Below are positions 33,271-41,976 of a stretch of DNA of 64,000 nucleotides, piece by piece. Numbering within the stretch: the stretch's first letter is position 1; the number at the start of each line of letters is the position of its first letter. Origin of the DNA: Micromonospora avicenniae (GTDB taxonomy: Bacteria; Actinomycetota; Actinomycetes; Mycobacteriales; Micromonosporaceae); the NCBI RefSeq assembly GCF_900156065.1, contig NZ_FTNF01000013.1, positions 1-64,000 on the forward strand, given 5' to 3'. Below the pieces are notes generated by a model. It saw only the letters and a program-made list of their open reading frames with translations. It made no database searches and had not been told where the DNA came from. The position numbers and the translations under genes were made by a program.

Positions 33271-33650
33271 GGACGACAGTCAACCCGACAGTGAATAGAA
33301 GTTTCAAGAGCAGCTGGACCAATGGAAGAAAGCTGCACTCGTGTCCGGCGATGTCGAACTCCGGGACAGTGACCAAGCGTCACCGCTCACCAGCCGATGA
33401 CATCCACTCACGCCTCCTTTGCTCTGCACCCCTATCCGCACCAGCAACGGAATGTCACCGGTGCCAGGTGACACCGGCCGAGGCCGAGCGGGCTCGGCGG
33501 ACGCGACTACTGCCTGTCACCGGCACGAGCGGGGAGTAAGCTCACTCACAGTATCCGTCCCGAGTGGAGCGACGAGCCGGCGGTCCGCCGGTACAGCAGG
33601 AGGGGCACGGCCAGACGGCCGTGCCCCTCCTGTCGCCTCCTACCCGGGGA
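33271..33650. other. Intergenic region between the glycosidase gene and rho
   Basis: A 380-base space holding the promoter side of the glycosidase gene and the 3' end of rho. Visible elements are a pair of 10-base direct repeats (CGACAGTCAA at 33274 and CGACAGTGAA at 33286), a GTGAC-N5-GTCAC palindrome at 33369-33383 and the rho terminator at 33598-33631. No gene is seen. Confidence 0.5.
33598..33631. terminator. Terminator of rho
   Basis: AGGAGGGGCACGGCC (33598-33612) and GGCCGTGCCCCTCCT (33617-33631) form a perfect 15-bp stem with an AGAC loop, 20 bases beyond the rho stop. Confidence 0.8.
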
Positions 33651-35645
33651 TCACTCCCCCGGCGTGGACTTCGCGATCTGCATCAGGAACTCGATGTTGG
33701 TACGCGACTGCTTGAGCCGGTCCAGCAGCAGATCCAGTGCCGCCTGCGAGTCCAGCGAGTGCAGGACCTTGCGCAGCTTGTGGATGATCGCCAGCTCCTC
33801 CGGCGCGAGCAGGACCTCCTCCTTGCGCGTGCCGGACGGGTTGATGTCGATCGCCGGGAAGACCCGCTTGTCGGCGATCTTCCGGTCCAGCTTGAGCTCG
33901 GCGTTTCCGGTGCCCTTGAATTCCTCGAAGATTACCGTGTCCGCCATGGACCCGGTCTCCACCAGCGCGGTGGCGAGGATGGTCAGCGAGCCGCCGTTCT
34001 CGATGTTCCGCGCCGCGCCCAGGAAGCGCTTCGGCGGGTAGAGCGCGGTGGAGTCGATACCACCCGACATGATCCGGCCGCTGGCCGGCGCCGCCAGGTT
34101 GTACGACCGACCGAGCCGGGTCACCGAGTCGAGCAGCACGACCACGTCGTGCCCCAGCTCGACCAGGCGCTTCGCCCGCTCGATCGCCAGCTCCGCCACC
34201 GTGGTGTGGTCCTGCGGCGGACGGTCGAACGTGGCCGCGATGACCTCGCCCTTCACCGACCGCTGCATGTCGGTGACCTCTTCCGGCCGCTCGTCGACCA
34301 GCACCACCATCAGGTGGCACTCCGGGTTGTTGCGGGTGATCGCGTTCGCGATCGCCTGCAGCACCATCGTCTTACCGGCCTTCGGCGGCGAGACGATCAG
34401 CGCCCGCTGGCCCTTGCCGATCGGCATGACCAGGTCGATCACCCGGGTGGTCAGGATGTGCGGCTCAGTCTCCAGCCGCAGCCGCTCCTGCGGGTAGAGC
34501 GGAGTCAGCTTGTAGAACTCCGGCCGACGCCGGGCCTCCTCCGGCTCCATCCCGTTGATGGTGTCCAGCCGCACCAGCGGGTTGTACTTGTCGCGCCGCT
34601 GCTCGCCCTCCCGGGCGGCACGGACGGCGCCGGTGATCGCGTCACCGCGGCGCAGGCCGTACTTCTTGATCTGCGACATCGACACGTACACGTCGTTCGG
34701 GCCGGCGAGGTAGCCGGTGGTCCGGACGAAGGCGTAGTTGTCGAGCACGTCGATGATGCCGGCCACCGGGACGAGAACGTCGTCCTCGCCGACCTGCGGC
34801 TCGCGACCGCCGCCGTCGCCCTCGGAGCGCTCACCGCGGCCGCGGCGACGGTCCCGGAACCGGCTGCGCCGGCCGCGCCGGCCGCCGCCCTCGCCGTCGT
34901 CCTCGCCGTCGATCTCCCGCTCGGCGCGCTGCCCCCGGTCACCGCGATCGTTGCGGTCCGCGCGCTCACCGCGCTCGGCCCGCTCGCCACGCTCGGCACG
35001 CTCGTTGCGGTCGCCACGCTCGGCCCGCTCACCGCGCTCGGCCCGCTCGGCCCGCTCACCGCGCTCGGCACGCTCACCGCGCTCGGCACGCTCGTTGCGG
35101 TCGCCGCGCTCGGCTCGCTCACCGCGCTCGGCACGCTCATTGCGGTCACGCCCGCCGCGGCCCTCACCCCGGTCGGTACGCTCGCCGGTCTCGGCCGCCT
35201 CGGTACGAGTCTCGGCAGCGCGTGTCTCCTCGGTGCGCGCCCGGCGCCGGCCCCTGCCGCGACCCTCGGTCTCGACTGCGGCCTGCTCGGCGGGTGCCGC
35301 CTCGGCGGTACGCCGCTCGGCCTTCGGCCGCTCGGTCGTCTCCCGCACCTCTGCGTGCACCTCTTCACGGGCGGGAGCGGTCGCGGCCGCAGCCGCGACC
35401 TCGGCCCGAGGTCGAGGGGTCCCGGCGGCGGCGCCGCCCTGCCGCTCGGTGATCGCGCTGATCAGCTCGCCCTTGCGCATGCGGGCCGTGCCGGAGATGC
35501 CGAGCGACGCGGCCAGGCTCTGGAGCTCTGGCAGCAGCATCGCCGACAGACCGGTGCCGCTACGCCGCCGACGAGCGGGAGCGGCGGTGGTGGCTTCGCC
35601 AGCGACGTTGGAAACATCCGACGTCACGTCGGTGGTGTCGCTCAA
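33651..35645 (-). CDS. rho: Transcription termination factor Rho
   Basis: The RNA-dependent helicase that ends untranslated transcripts; 664 residues compared with 419 in E. coli. The N-terminal helical domain (about 33-70) is followed by a disordered insert of about 220 residues made of RNERAERGERAERG-like repeats. The RNA-binding fold starts at VLVPVAGIIDVLDNYAFVRT and the ATPase carries PPKAGKTM, DERPEEV and LLDSVTRLGR. The TTG at 35645 is chosen because GGGAAGGAA lies 4 bases before it and no ATG or GTG fits. A long leader precedes the gene. Confidence 0.96.
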   Translation of the reverse strand: MSDTTDVTSDVSNVAGEATTAAPARRRRSGTGLSAMLLPELQSLAASLGISGTARMRKGELISAITERQGGAAAGTPRPRAEVAAAAATAPAREEVHAEVRETTERPKAERRTAEAAPAEQAAVETEGRGRGRRRARTEETRAAETRTEAAETGERTDRGEGRGGRDRNERAERGERAERGDRNERAERGERAERGERAERAERGERAERGDRNERAERGERAERGERADRNDRGDRGQRAEREIDGEDDGEGGGRRGRRSRFRDRRRGRGERSEGDGGGREPQVGEDDVLVPVAGIIDVLDNYAFVRTTGYLAGPNDVYVSMSQIKKYGLRRGDAITGAVRAAREGEQRRDKYNPLVRLDTINGMEPEEARRRPEFYKLTPLYPQERLRLETEPHILTTRVIDLVMPIGKGQRALIVSPPKAGKTMVLQAIANAITRNNPECHLMVVLVDERPEEVTDMQRSVKGEVIAATFDRPPQDHTTVAELAIERAKRLVELGHDVVVLLDSVTRLGRSYNLAAPASGRIMSGGIDSTALYPPKRFLGAARNIENGGSLTILATALVETGSMADTVIFEEFKGTGNAELKLDRKIADKRVFPAIDINPSGTRKEEVLLAPEELAIIHKLRKVLHSLDSQAALDLLLDRLKQSRTNIEFLMQIAKSTPGE
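34935..35175 (-). repeat. Imperfect tandem repeats inside rho
   Basis: About 240 bases built from repeated 6-, 12- and 18-base units encoding Glu-Arg-(Ala/Gly)-Glu-Arg and (Arg/Asp)-Arg-Asn-Glu-Arg. All keep the reading frame. The array encodes the low-complexity Arg/Glu-rich insert and could change length by slippage. Confidence 0.75.
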
Positions 35646-35919
35646 TGGATTCCTTCCCTCGATAGGCCGTGACTGCCCGGAGTCGACAAAGCAGGTGGCC
35701 GGGCGGCCTCGGTGCACCCGCCTCGCGTGAACGCGTCGCGGGAGTCTGTGACACAGCAGCCGGTCGGTTTCCGACTCACCAGCCTCGGTGAGCAGGTCTC
35801 GCCGTCTGCGGCGACCTGTGGAAACTGCGGTGCGGCGTGGCCTTGGCAGGGGTGGCGGGCTGACCGCCGAAAGCTTCGGGGGTGCGCCGACCCGCAGGAA
35901 GATCGCATGCTTCGCGGCT
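35646..35919 (-). promoter_or_regulatory. Structured rho leader
   Basis: The presumed 5' untranslated region of rho, about 275 nt. Two structures stand out. At 35766-35826, GTTTCC/GGAAAC closes two inner hairpins (CTCACC/GGTGAG and AGGTCTCGCCG/CGGCGACCT), a possible three-way junction. At 35717-35742, CCCGC/GCGGG and CGCGT/ACGCG stems flank a symmetrical internal loop that reads GA opposite GA on the transcript. Autoregulation of rho through its leader is known in other bacteria; this particular structure is not one I recognise. Confidence 0.45.
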
Positions 35920-35925
35920 GTGCTA

Positions 35926-35931
35926 AGTCTA
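35926..35931 (-). promoter_or_regulatory. TAGACT -10 box of rho
   Basis: TAGACT on the minus strand lies 9 bases past the thrB stop, so transcription of rho would start near 35919. No convincing -35 hexamer is seen, as is usual in actinomycetes. Confidence 0.4.
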
Positions 35932-35939
35932 GAGCGTAA

Positions 35940-36884
35940 TCAACTCTTCCGACCTGCGGCAACAGGGTCCCGCTCGGCGTGTCCAAGTCTACCCCGGGCG
36001 ACCCGGGCACCGCTGACATCTATCGGTAACCGCAAGACCTGCCAGTCTCTTCCCGCTTCGAAGCCCTCGGGCGGGGCGCTGAGGGCCAGCACGCTGGGCC
36101 CCGCCCCACTGACCACAGCTGCCACACCTGCCTCCCGCAGCTCGCTGACCAGGGCGGCCGTGGCCGGCAGCCCGCCCGCACGGTAGTCCTGGTGCAGCCG
36201 GTCGACGGTGGCCGGCAGCAGCAACGCCGGCTCGGCGGTGAGCGCGTGCACGAGCAGAGCCGCCCGCCCCGCGCCCAACGCGGCGTCACCGTGCGGCACG
36301 GTGGCCGGCAGCGCCGCCCGGGCCACCGCTGTCAGCCCCCGCCCGCCGGGCACGAAGACCGTCGGGCGTACGCCCTCGGCGACCCGACGGGTGACCGCGC
36401 GGGCCCCGGACGGCTCCGTCCAGGCGATCGTGAAACCCCCGAGCAGGCAGGGCGCGACGTTGTCGGGGTGCCCCTCCAACTCCGCGGCGAGCCGGAGCAC
36501 GGCCTCGTCGTCGAGGCGGCGCTCGCCCTCCACGACCAGGGCCCGGGCCAGCAGCACACCGGCGACGATCGCCGCGGACGAGGAGCCCAGACCCCGTGCC
36601 TGCGGGATGCGGTTGACGCACTCGACGACGAGCCCCGGCGGGTGCGCGCCGAGCCGGTCGAAGGCCGCACGCATGGACCGGACCACGAGATGGCTGTCGC
36701 CGCCGGGCAGCTCGCCCGCGCCCTGCCCGGACACCGTGACCCGGACCCCCGACGGGGCGATCTCGGCCGACACGTCGTCGTAGAGCCCGAGGGCGAGCCC
36801 CAGCGCGTCGAAGCCCGGCCCCAGGTTGGCGCTGGTCGCGGGAACCCGGACCCGGACCGGCCCGACTTCGAAGTTCTTCGGCAC
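35940..36884 (-). CDS. thrB: Homoserine kinase
   Basis: A 314-residue GHMP-family kinase that makes O-phosphohomoserine for threonine synthesis. VRVPATSANLGPGFDALGLA starts the fold, the ATP-binding loop is IPQARGLGSSSAA (near 92-104) and the C-terminal GAGPSVLALS is typical. thrB is separated from hom-thrC by the MFS and RND genes. It is directly followed by the rho promoter. Confidence 0.96.
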   Translation of the reverse strand: MPKNFEVGPVRVRVPATSANLGPGFDALGLALGLYDDVSAEIAPSGVRVTVSGQGAGELPGGDSHLVVRSMRAAFDRLGAHPPGLVVECVNRIPQARGLGSSSAAIVAGVLLARALVVEGERRLDDEAVLRLAAELEGHPDNVAPCLLGGFTIAWTEPSGARAVTRRVAEGVRPTVFVPGGRGLTAVARAALPATVPHGDAALGAGRAALLVHALTAEPALLLPATVDRLHQDYRAGGLPATAALVSELREAGVAAVVSGAGPSVLALSAPPEGFEAGRDWQVLRLPIDVSGARVARGRLGHAERDPVAAGRKS

Positions 36885-37088
36885 CGGCTCATGCTATGGC
36901 CCTGCCCCGACAGTCCCACCGTCCGCCCGACCCCTGAGATTCGATCATCGTCAGGACCGGTTCCGCCCGCACGCCTGCCGGGTTGGCCGCCGGCGTCGCT
37001 CGGGCCGGCGGCCCTGGCCGGCGCCGGCCCGAACGTCGTGCCCGGCGACCTGCCGCCGCCGGCACCGGCCCACCCGGCTCCGGGCCGA

Positions 37089-38321
37089 TCAACGGGCCGG
37101 TTCGGGAACCGGATCGGTGAGCGAGAGCCGCCGGGTGGCGATCCGCCAGCCGACGGCGTACACCAGAGTGACCAGGCCGCAGCCGGCGAGGATCACACGC
37201 TCGTCCACCGTGTCCACCACCAGCGCGACGGCGAGCTGGCTGATCGCGATGGCCAGCGTCGCCAGCATCATGTCGGTGGCGAAGACGCGTCCCCGCAACC
37301 GGTCCGGCACCTCGCCCTGCAGGGCGTAGTTCGACATCACCCAGTTGCTGCCGCCGGCGAAGTGCGCCACGAAGACCAGCAGCAGCACGAGCGGAAACCA
37401 GCCCACCAGGGAGCTACCGAGGTAGGCCAGCCCGTACAGGGACATCGACAGGGCCAGGCCGGGCAGCAGCAACGCCCGGTTGGTGAGCGCCCGACGCATC
37501 AGGATGGGCCCGACCAGCGCGCCGGCACCCCGTACCGCGAAGAGCAGCCCGGTGCCGGCCGGTCCGGCCCCGTACACGGCGGCCAGCAGCGGGAACACCG
37601 TCAGCACGCCGTTGCCCAGGCCGACCGCCGACTTCACGGTCACCAGCGCCAACACCCGCGGCCGGTGTCCGATGTAGCGCAGTGCCTCGCTCACCGCGGC
37701 CCAGGCCCGCTGCGGCGTCTCGCCGGCCTCCCGCGGCGCCTGCAACGGCCGGCGGATCGTCGCGGCCAGGATCGCGGCGAGCGCCAGGCCGACCGCGGCG
37801 ATCCAGAAGCAGGCGTACGGCCCGACCCGGTCGCTGAGCACACCGCCGAGCGAGGCGCCCACGACGGTCATGGTTCCCCACGCCGAGCCCGCGACCGCGT
37901 TGCCGGCGGCCAGTTCGTCCGGGTCGAGGACGTTGGGCAGGGCGGCCTGGGCGGCGGGCGAGTAGAAGCCCTTGGCGACCGCGATCACGCCGATCGCCAG
38001 CAGCGCGAGCCAGGCGGTGCCCGCGCTGTGGACGCCCAGCAGGAGCAGCACGCCGACCAGCGCGGCCACGTTCGCGACCATCATGATCTTCCGCCGGTCG
38101 AACCGGTCGGCGATCGCGCCGGTGAACGGCAGCAGCAGCGCCACGACGCCGGTGTCCACGGCGAGCACCAGCGCTCCCCACACTCCGCTGCCCGTGAGAT
38201 TCGGCAGCAGCACCAGCAGCGGAACCATGACGAACCAGTCGGCCCCGAAGACCACCAGCTCGGCGAGGAACAGGTTGCGGAAGTTCCGGTTGCGGGTGAG
38301 GACCGACAGGGTGGACGCCAC
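37089..38321 (-). CDS. MFS transporter
   Basis: A 410-residue protein with twelve predicted membrane helices. The conserved loop between helices 2 and 3 reads GAIADRFDRRKIMM, the MFS signature G-x3-D-R-x-x-R-R. Closest in type to the Tet(V)/enterobactin-exporter-like group of drug or siderophore exporters, by general pattern only. It sits between the RND pump and thrB. Confidence 0.9.
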   Translation of the reverse strand: MASTLSVLTRNRNFRNLFLAELVVFGADWFVMVPLLVLLPNLTGSGVWGALVLAVDTGVVALLLPFTGAIADRFDRRKIMMVANVAALVGVLLLLGVHSAGTAWLALLAIGVIAVAKGFYSPAAQAALPNVLDPDELAAGNAVAGSAWGTMTVVGASLGGVLSDRVGPYACFWIAAVGLALAAILAATIRRPLQAPREAGETPQRAWAAVSEALRYIGHRPRVLALVTVKSAVGLGNGVLTVFPLLAAVYGAGPAGTGLLFAVRGAGALVGPILMRRALTNRALLLPGLALSMSLYGLAYLGSSLVGWFPLVLLLVFVAHFAGGSNWVMSNYALQGEVPDRLRGRVFATDMMLATLAIAISQLAVALVVDTVDERVILAGCGLVTLVYAVGWRIATRRLSLTDPVPEPAR

Positions 38322-38382
38322 GGAGCAGGACCCTACTCCGCCTGCCGGAACGCTCCCAGGTGGTGACCCGTCCGTCCCGAAT

Positions 38383-38421
38383 GGCGCGCCCCCGGCGGGT
38401 CGAACCCGCCGGGGGCGCGCC
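38383..38421. terminator. Perfect 18-bp hairpin terminator after the RND gene
   Basis: GGCGCGCCCCCGGCGGGT (38383-38400) and ACCCGCCGGGGGCGCGCC (38404-38421) pair without mismatch around CGA. It lies 15 bases past the RND stop on the minus strand and also upstream of the MFS start. Confidence 0.8.
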
Positions 38422-38435
38422 TGGCCGTACGCCGA

Positions 38436-41400
38436 CTACTCGGTGGGCGGCAGCGGGGAGGTGCGGCTCTTGGGCAGCTTGAGCACCTCGAACTGGTCCG
38501 TGCCGTCGACGAGCGCCGCCGAGGGCGCGGGTCGCGACTCCACGCCGCCTTCCGGCCGGCTCCCGTTGCCGTTGCCATCGCCCGTGCGGGCACCGGCGAG
38601 CACCGGCTCCGGCACGGCCGCCGGGTCCGGCGCGTCGGTGGGCTCCGGCGCCGCGGGCGAACCGTCCGCGCGCCGCCGGCGCCGCGCACGCACCGACTCC
38701 TTGGTGTTCTCGACCATCGTGTAGAGCGTCGGCACCAGGAGCAGCGTCAGCAGCGTGGAACTGAGCAGACCGCCGATCACCACGACCGCGAGCGGCTGCG
38801 AGATGAAGCCACCCTCGCCGGTGAGCCCGAACGCCATCGGCAGCAGCGCGAAGATGGTCGCGACCGCCGTCATCAGGATCGGCCGCAGCCGGTGCCGGCC
38901 GCCCTCGACGACCGCCTCCCGCACGCCCAGGCCCTGCGCCCGGTACTGGTTGATCAGATCCATCAGCACGATCGCGTTGGTCACCACGATGCCGACCAGC
39001 ATGAGCATGCCGATCAGCGCGGGCACACCGAGCGGGGTCCCGGTGACCAACAGCAGACCGACCGCACCGGTGGCCGCGAACGGGATCGAGATCAGCAGGA
39101 TCAGCGCCTGGATGAGGCTGCGGAACGTGGCCACCATGATCAGGAAGACGATCGCGATCGCGACGAGCACCGCCAGCCCCAGGTCGCCGAACGCGTCCGC
39201 CTGGTCGGCGCTGACACCCCCGATGACGATGGTCGCCCCGGGCACGTCGATGCCGTCGAGGCGCTTACGCAGCTCCTCGGTGGTCGCCCCGAGGTTCGAC
39301 CCGGTGGCCGTACCGGTCACCGTGACGCTGCGCTCGCCGTCGATCCGGCTCACCTGCTGCGGGCCCTCGGCACGCTCGACGGTGGCGATGTCCCCCAGCT
39401 GCACCGGCCCGACCGGCAACGCACGCAGCTCGTCGATGGTGAGCGGCGGCTTGTCGGAGAGGCGGAGCACCACGTTCTGCTGGTCGCCGTCGAGGGTGAC
39501 CTGCCCGAGCGGGGCGCCCCGGAACGTCTGCGCCACCAACTGACCGACGGCCGCCTCGGTGAGGCCGGCCCGGCCGGCCTTGACCCGGTCGACCGTGACG
39601 TCGACCCGCGGCACCCGATCGGCGAGGCTCGTGGACACGTCCGCCACGCCCGGCGTACCGGCCATCGCCTCCTCGGCCGCCTTCGCGGCCCGGTCGAGCG
39701 CCTCGGGCTCGGCGGCCTGGACGACGACCTCCAGGCGGCTCGCGGACGCGTCCTGCCCGCCGCCGAAGGTGAACTCGCCGGCGTCGGGTCCGAGGGCGTC
39801 GAACTCCTTGCGCAGCGTCTCGCGCATCTGCTGGGCGTCCGTGTCGTCGCCCAGCGCGAGCGACCAGCTGGCAACGTTGTTCCGGCCACCACCCAGCAGC
39901 GGGTTGTCGCCGCCGCCGGCCGTCACCTGGTACGTCTCGACGCCGTCGGTCCGCTTCAGCACCGCCTCGACCTTGCCCGCCGCCTCGTCGGTGGCGGCCA
40001 GGCCGGTGCCGGCCGGCAACTCCTGACGGATGCTCAGGGTGTCCTGCCCGGAGTCGTCGAGGAAGTTCGTCTCCAGCTTGCCGGCGAGGCCGAACGTGCC
40101 GAAGAGCACGAGCACACCCAGCCCGACGGTGATCCACCGGGTGCGCCGGGTACGGGTCGCGAACCCGATCGCCGGCAGGTACGCCCGTTGCAGCGGACTG
40201 CGCAGCTCCTTCTCCTCCGCGGCCCGGCGCACGGCGTCGTCGTCCGGCGTGCCGCCGGACGGCTTCAGGAACCAGTACGCGAGCACCGGGATGACCGTGA
40301 GCGCGACCAGCAGCGAGGCGAGCAGCGCAACGGTCACGGTGATGGCGAACGGCGCGAAGAGCTGCCCGACGAAGCCGCCCACCAGGGCGATGGGCGCGAA
40401 CACCGCGACCGTGGTGAGGGTGGACGCGGTGACCGCGCCGGCCACCTCACGTACGGCGTCGACGATCGCTTCGCGCTTCGCCTCGCCGTACCCGAGGTGC
40501 CGTTTGATGTTCTCCAGCACCACGATCGAGTCGTCCACCACCCGGCCGACCGCGATGGTCAGCGCGCCGAGGGTGAGCAGGTTGAGCGAGTAGTCACCGA
40601 TCCAGAGGGCGATCAGCGCGACCAGCACCGACAGCGGGATGGAGACCGCGGTGACCACGGTGGAGCGCACCGACAGCAGGAAGACCAGGATGACGATGAC
40701 CGCCATCACGAGGCCGAGCAGCCCCTCGGTGGTCAGGCTCTCGATGGACTTCTCCACGAACGGGGCCTGGTCGAAGACCACGGTCAGCCCTGCGCCGGAC
40801 GCGTCGCGCAGCGCGTCGAGCCGGTCCCGGATCTCGTGCGAGATCTCCACCGCGTTGCCGTCGGGGCTGGCCGTGACCGCGATACCCAGGCTGTCCTCGC
40901 CGTTGGTCCGGGTGATGGCGGTTGCCGGCGCGAGCGTCTCCTCGACGGTGGCCACGTCACCGAGCCGGACCGGGGCCGGTCCGGGCGCGACGACGATGCC
41001 GCGCAGGTCGTCGAGGGTGGCCACCGGGGTGCCGACCTGCACCGGCAGCGCCTGGCCGCCGTCGGTGACCGTGCCCGCCGGCATCGACACGCCGTTGGTC
41101 TTCAACGCCGTACCGATCGCGGTCGGGTCGAGCTTCGCGGCGGCCAGCTTCGCCAGGTTCGGCTTGACGACCACTGTGTCGCTGCGGGTGCCGGTCAGTT
41201 CGACGGTACGCACACCGTCGATCGCCTCCAGCTCCGGCAGGACGCTGGCGCGCAGGTTGTCGGCGAGGGCACGCTCGTCGCCGCCACCGGTCGCGGCGAG
41301 CACCACGGCCGGCAGGTCGTCGGTGCTGCCCGCGAGCACCTGGGGCTCCACGCCCTCTGGCAGTTGCGCGCCGATCCGGTTGAGCGCGGTCTGCATCTTG

Positions 41401-41720
41401 TTGACCGTGTCGTCCAGGTCGGTGCCGAACTCGAACTGCACCTGGACGGTTGCCACGCCCTCACGAGATGTCGAGGTGACCTTCTCCAGTCCGGGCAGAC
41501 CCTGGAAACTGTTCTCGATCGGCTCGACGACCTGGGATTCGACGATCTCGGGTGTCGCGCCGGGGTACGCAGCCATGACGAAGGCGGCCGGGAACTCCAG
41601 CGACGGCAGCAGTTGCTGCTTCAGCGACGGCACGGCGAACAGTCCGAACACCGTGGCCACCACCGCGATGAGGGCGACCAGCCCTCTGTTGGCGAGGCTT
41701 GATCTGGCGAGCAGCGACAT
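38436..41720 (-). CDS. RND efflux transporter (AcrB/HME-like)
   Basis: A 1094-residue proton-driven pump with the duplicated RND architecture: a helix at about 12-32, a porter domain, six helices (about 340-490), a second porter domain and six final helices (about 880-1030). The proton-relay motif GRVVDDSIVVLENIKRH is intact. A polar C-terminal tail of about 80 residues is extra. No membrane-fusion or outer-membrane partner is encoded nearby, as expected for a Gram-positive. A TTTGCA-N5-TGCAAA palindrome lies just upstream. Confidence 0.93.
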   Translation of the reverse strand: MSLLARSSLANRGLVALIAVVATVFGLFAVPSLKQQLLPSLEFPAAFVMAAYPGATPEIVESQVVEPIENSFQGLPGLEKVTSTSREGVATVQVQFEFGTDLDDTVNKMQTALNRIGAQLPEGVEPQVLAGSTDDLPAVVLAATGGGDERALADNLRASVLPELEAIDGVRTVELTGTRSDTVVVKPNLAKLAAAKLDPTAIGTALKTNGVSMPAGTVTDGGQALPVQVGTPVATLDDLRGIVVAPGPAPVRLGDVATVEETLAPATAITRTNGEDSLGIAVTASPDGNAVEISHEIRDRLDALRDASGAGLTVVFDQAPFVEKSIESLTTEGLLGLVMAVIVILVFLLSVRSTVVTAVSIPLSVLVALIALWIGDYSLNLLTLGALTIAVGRVVDDSIVVLENIKRHLGYGEAKREAIVDAVREVAGAVTASTLTTVAVFAPIALVGGFVGQLFAPFAITVTVALLASLLVALTVIPVLAYWFLKPSGGTPDDDAVRRAAEEKELRSPLQRAYLPAIGFATRTRRTRWITVGLGVLVLFGTFGLAGKLETNFLDDSGQDTLSIRQELPAGTGLAATDEAAGKVEAVLKRTDGVETYQVTAGGGDNPLLGGGRNNVASWSLALGDDTDAQQMRETLRKEFDALGPDAGEFTFGGGQDASASRLEVVVQAAEPEALDRAAKAAEEAMAGTPGVADVSTSLADRVPRVDVTVDRVKAGRAGLTEAAVGQLVAQTFRGAPLGQVTLDGDQQNVVLRLSDKPPLTIDELRALPVGPVQLGDIATVERAEGPQQVSRIDGERSVTVTGTATGSNLGATTEELRKRLDGIDVPGATIVIGGVSADQADAFGDLGLAVLVAIAIVFLIMVATFRSLIQALILLISIPFAATGAVGLLLVTGTPLGVPALIGMLMLVGIVVTNAIVLMDLINQYRAQGLGVREAVVEGGRHRLRPILMTAVATIFALLPMAFGLTGEGGFISQPLAVVVIGGLLSSTLLTLLLVPTLYTMVENTKESVRARRRRRADGSPAAPEPTDAPDPAAVPEPVLAGARTGDGNGNGSRPEGGVESRPAPSAALVDGTDQFEVLKLPKSRTSPLPPTE

Positions 41721-41744
41721 CGGCCTGGCTCACTCCTAGAAAAA

Positions 41745-41761
41745 TTTGCAGGGCATGCAAA
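41745..41761. promoter_or_regulatory. Palindromic operator candidate before the RND pump
   Basis: TTTGCAGGGCATGCAAA, a perfect 6-5-6 inverted repeat, 25 to 41 bases before the ATG and immediately upstream of AGGAGTGA. The form resembles MarR- or TetR-family operators of efflux genes. No regulator gene is adjacent. Confidence 0.6.
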
Positions 41762-41876
41762 GTGTGCCCGACCCGCTTCCCTCCCTCCGCGCCGGGTACT
41801 GACCAGTACCCCCAGCCCTCGGTGCGCCCCACACCCGCCTCGCACCCGCCTCGCACCCGCCCCGCACCCGCCTCGG

Positions 41877-41933
41877 TGATCAAGAGGTTTGCGTCACGCC
41901 GTTCGGCGTGTCGCACCGCAAACCTCTTGATCA
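41877..41933. repeat. Dispersed palindromic element, family B, copy 2
   Basis: TGATCAAGAGGTTTGCGTCA (41877-41896) pairs with the segment ending AACCTCTTGATCA (41914-41933) at 18 of 20 positions, and CGCCG/CGGCG forms an inner hairpin. It shares the arm sequence of the element at 27065. It lies in the 3' region of thrC, and is preceded at 41835-41870 by four rough CGCACCCGCCT-type repeats. Confidence 0.85.
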
Positions 41934-41976
41934 ACAGCGAGATAGGACGGGCCGGAGGGAGGGATGGAGGGAGGGG

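Noticed and set aside
33274..33295. Direct repeats CGACAGTCAA and CGACAGTGAA before the glycosidase-phosphoesterase gene, possible PHO box
   Set aside because: The period is 12 bases and the word differs from the GTTCACC-type, 11-base-period PHO box of actinomycetes. It is too weak to call phosphate control.
33369..33383. GTGAC-N5-GTCAC palindrome in the spacer between the glycosidase gene and rho
   Set aside because: A 5-base arm is expected by chance in a spacer of this size, and it is about 100 bases from the nearest start codon.
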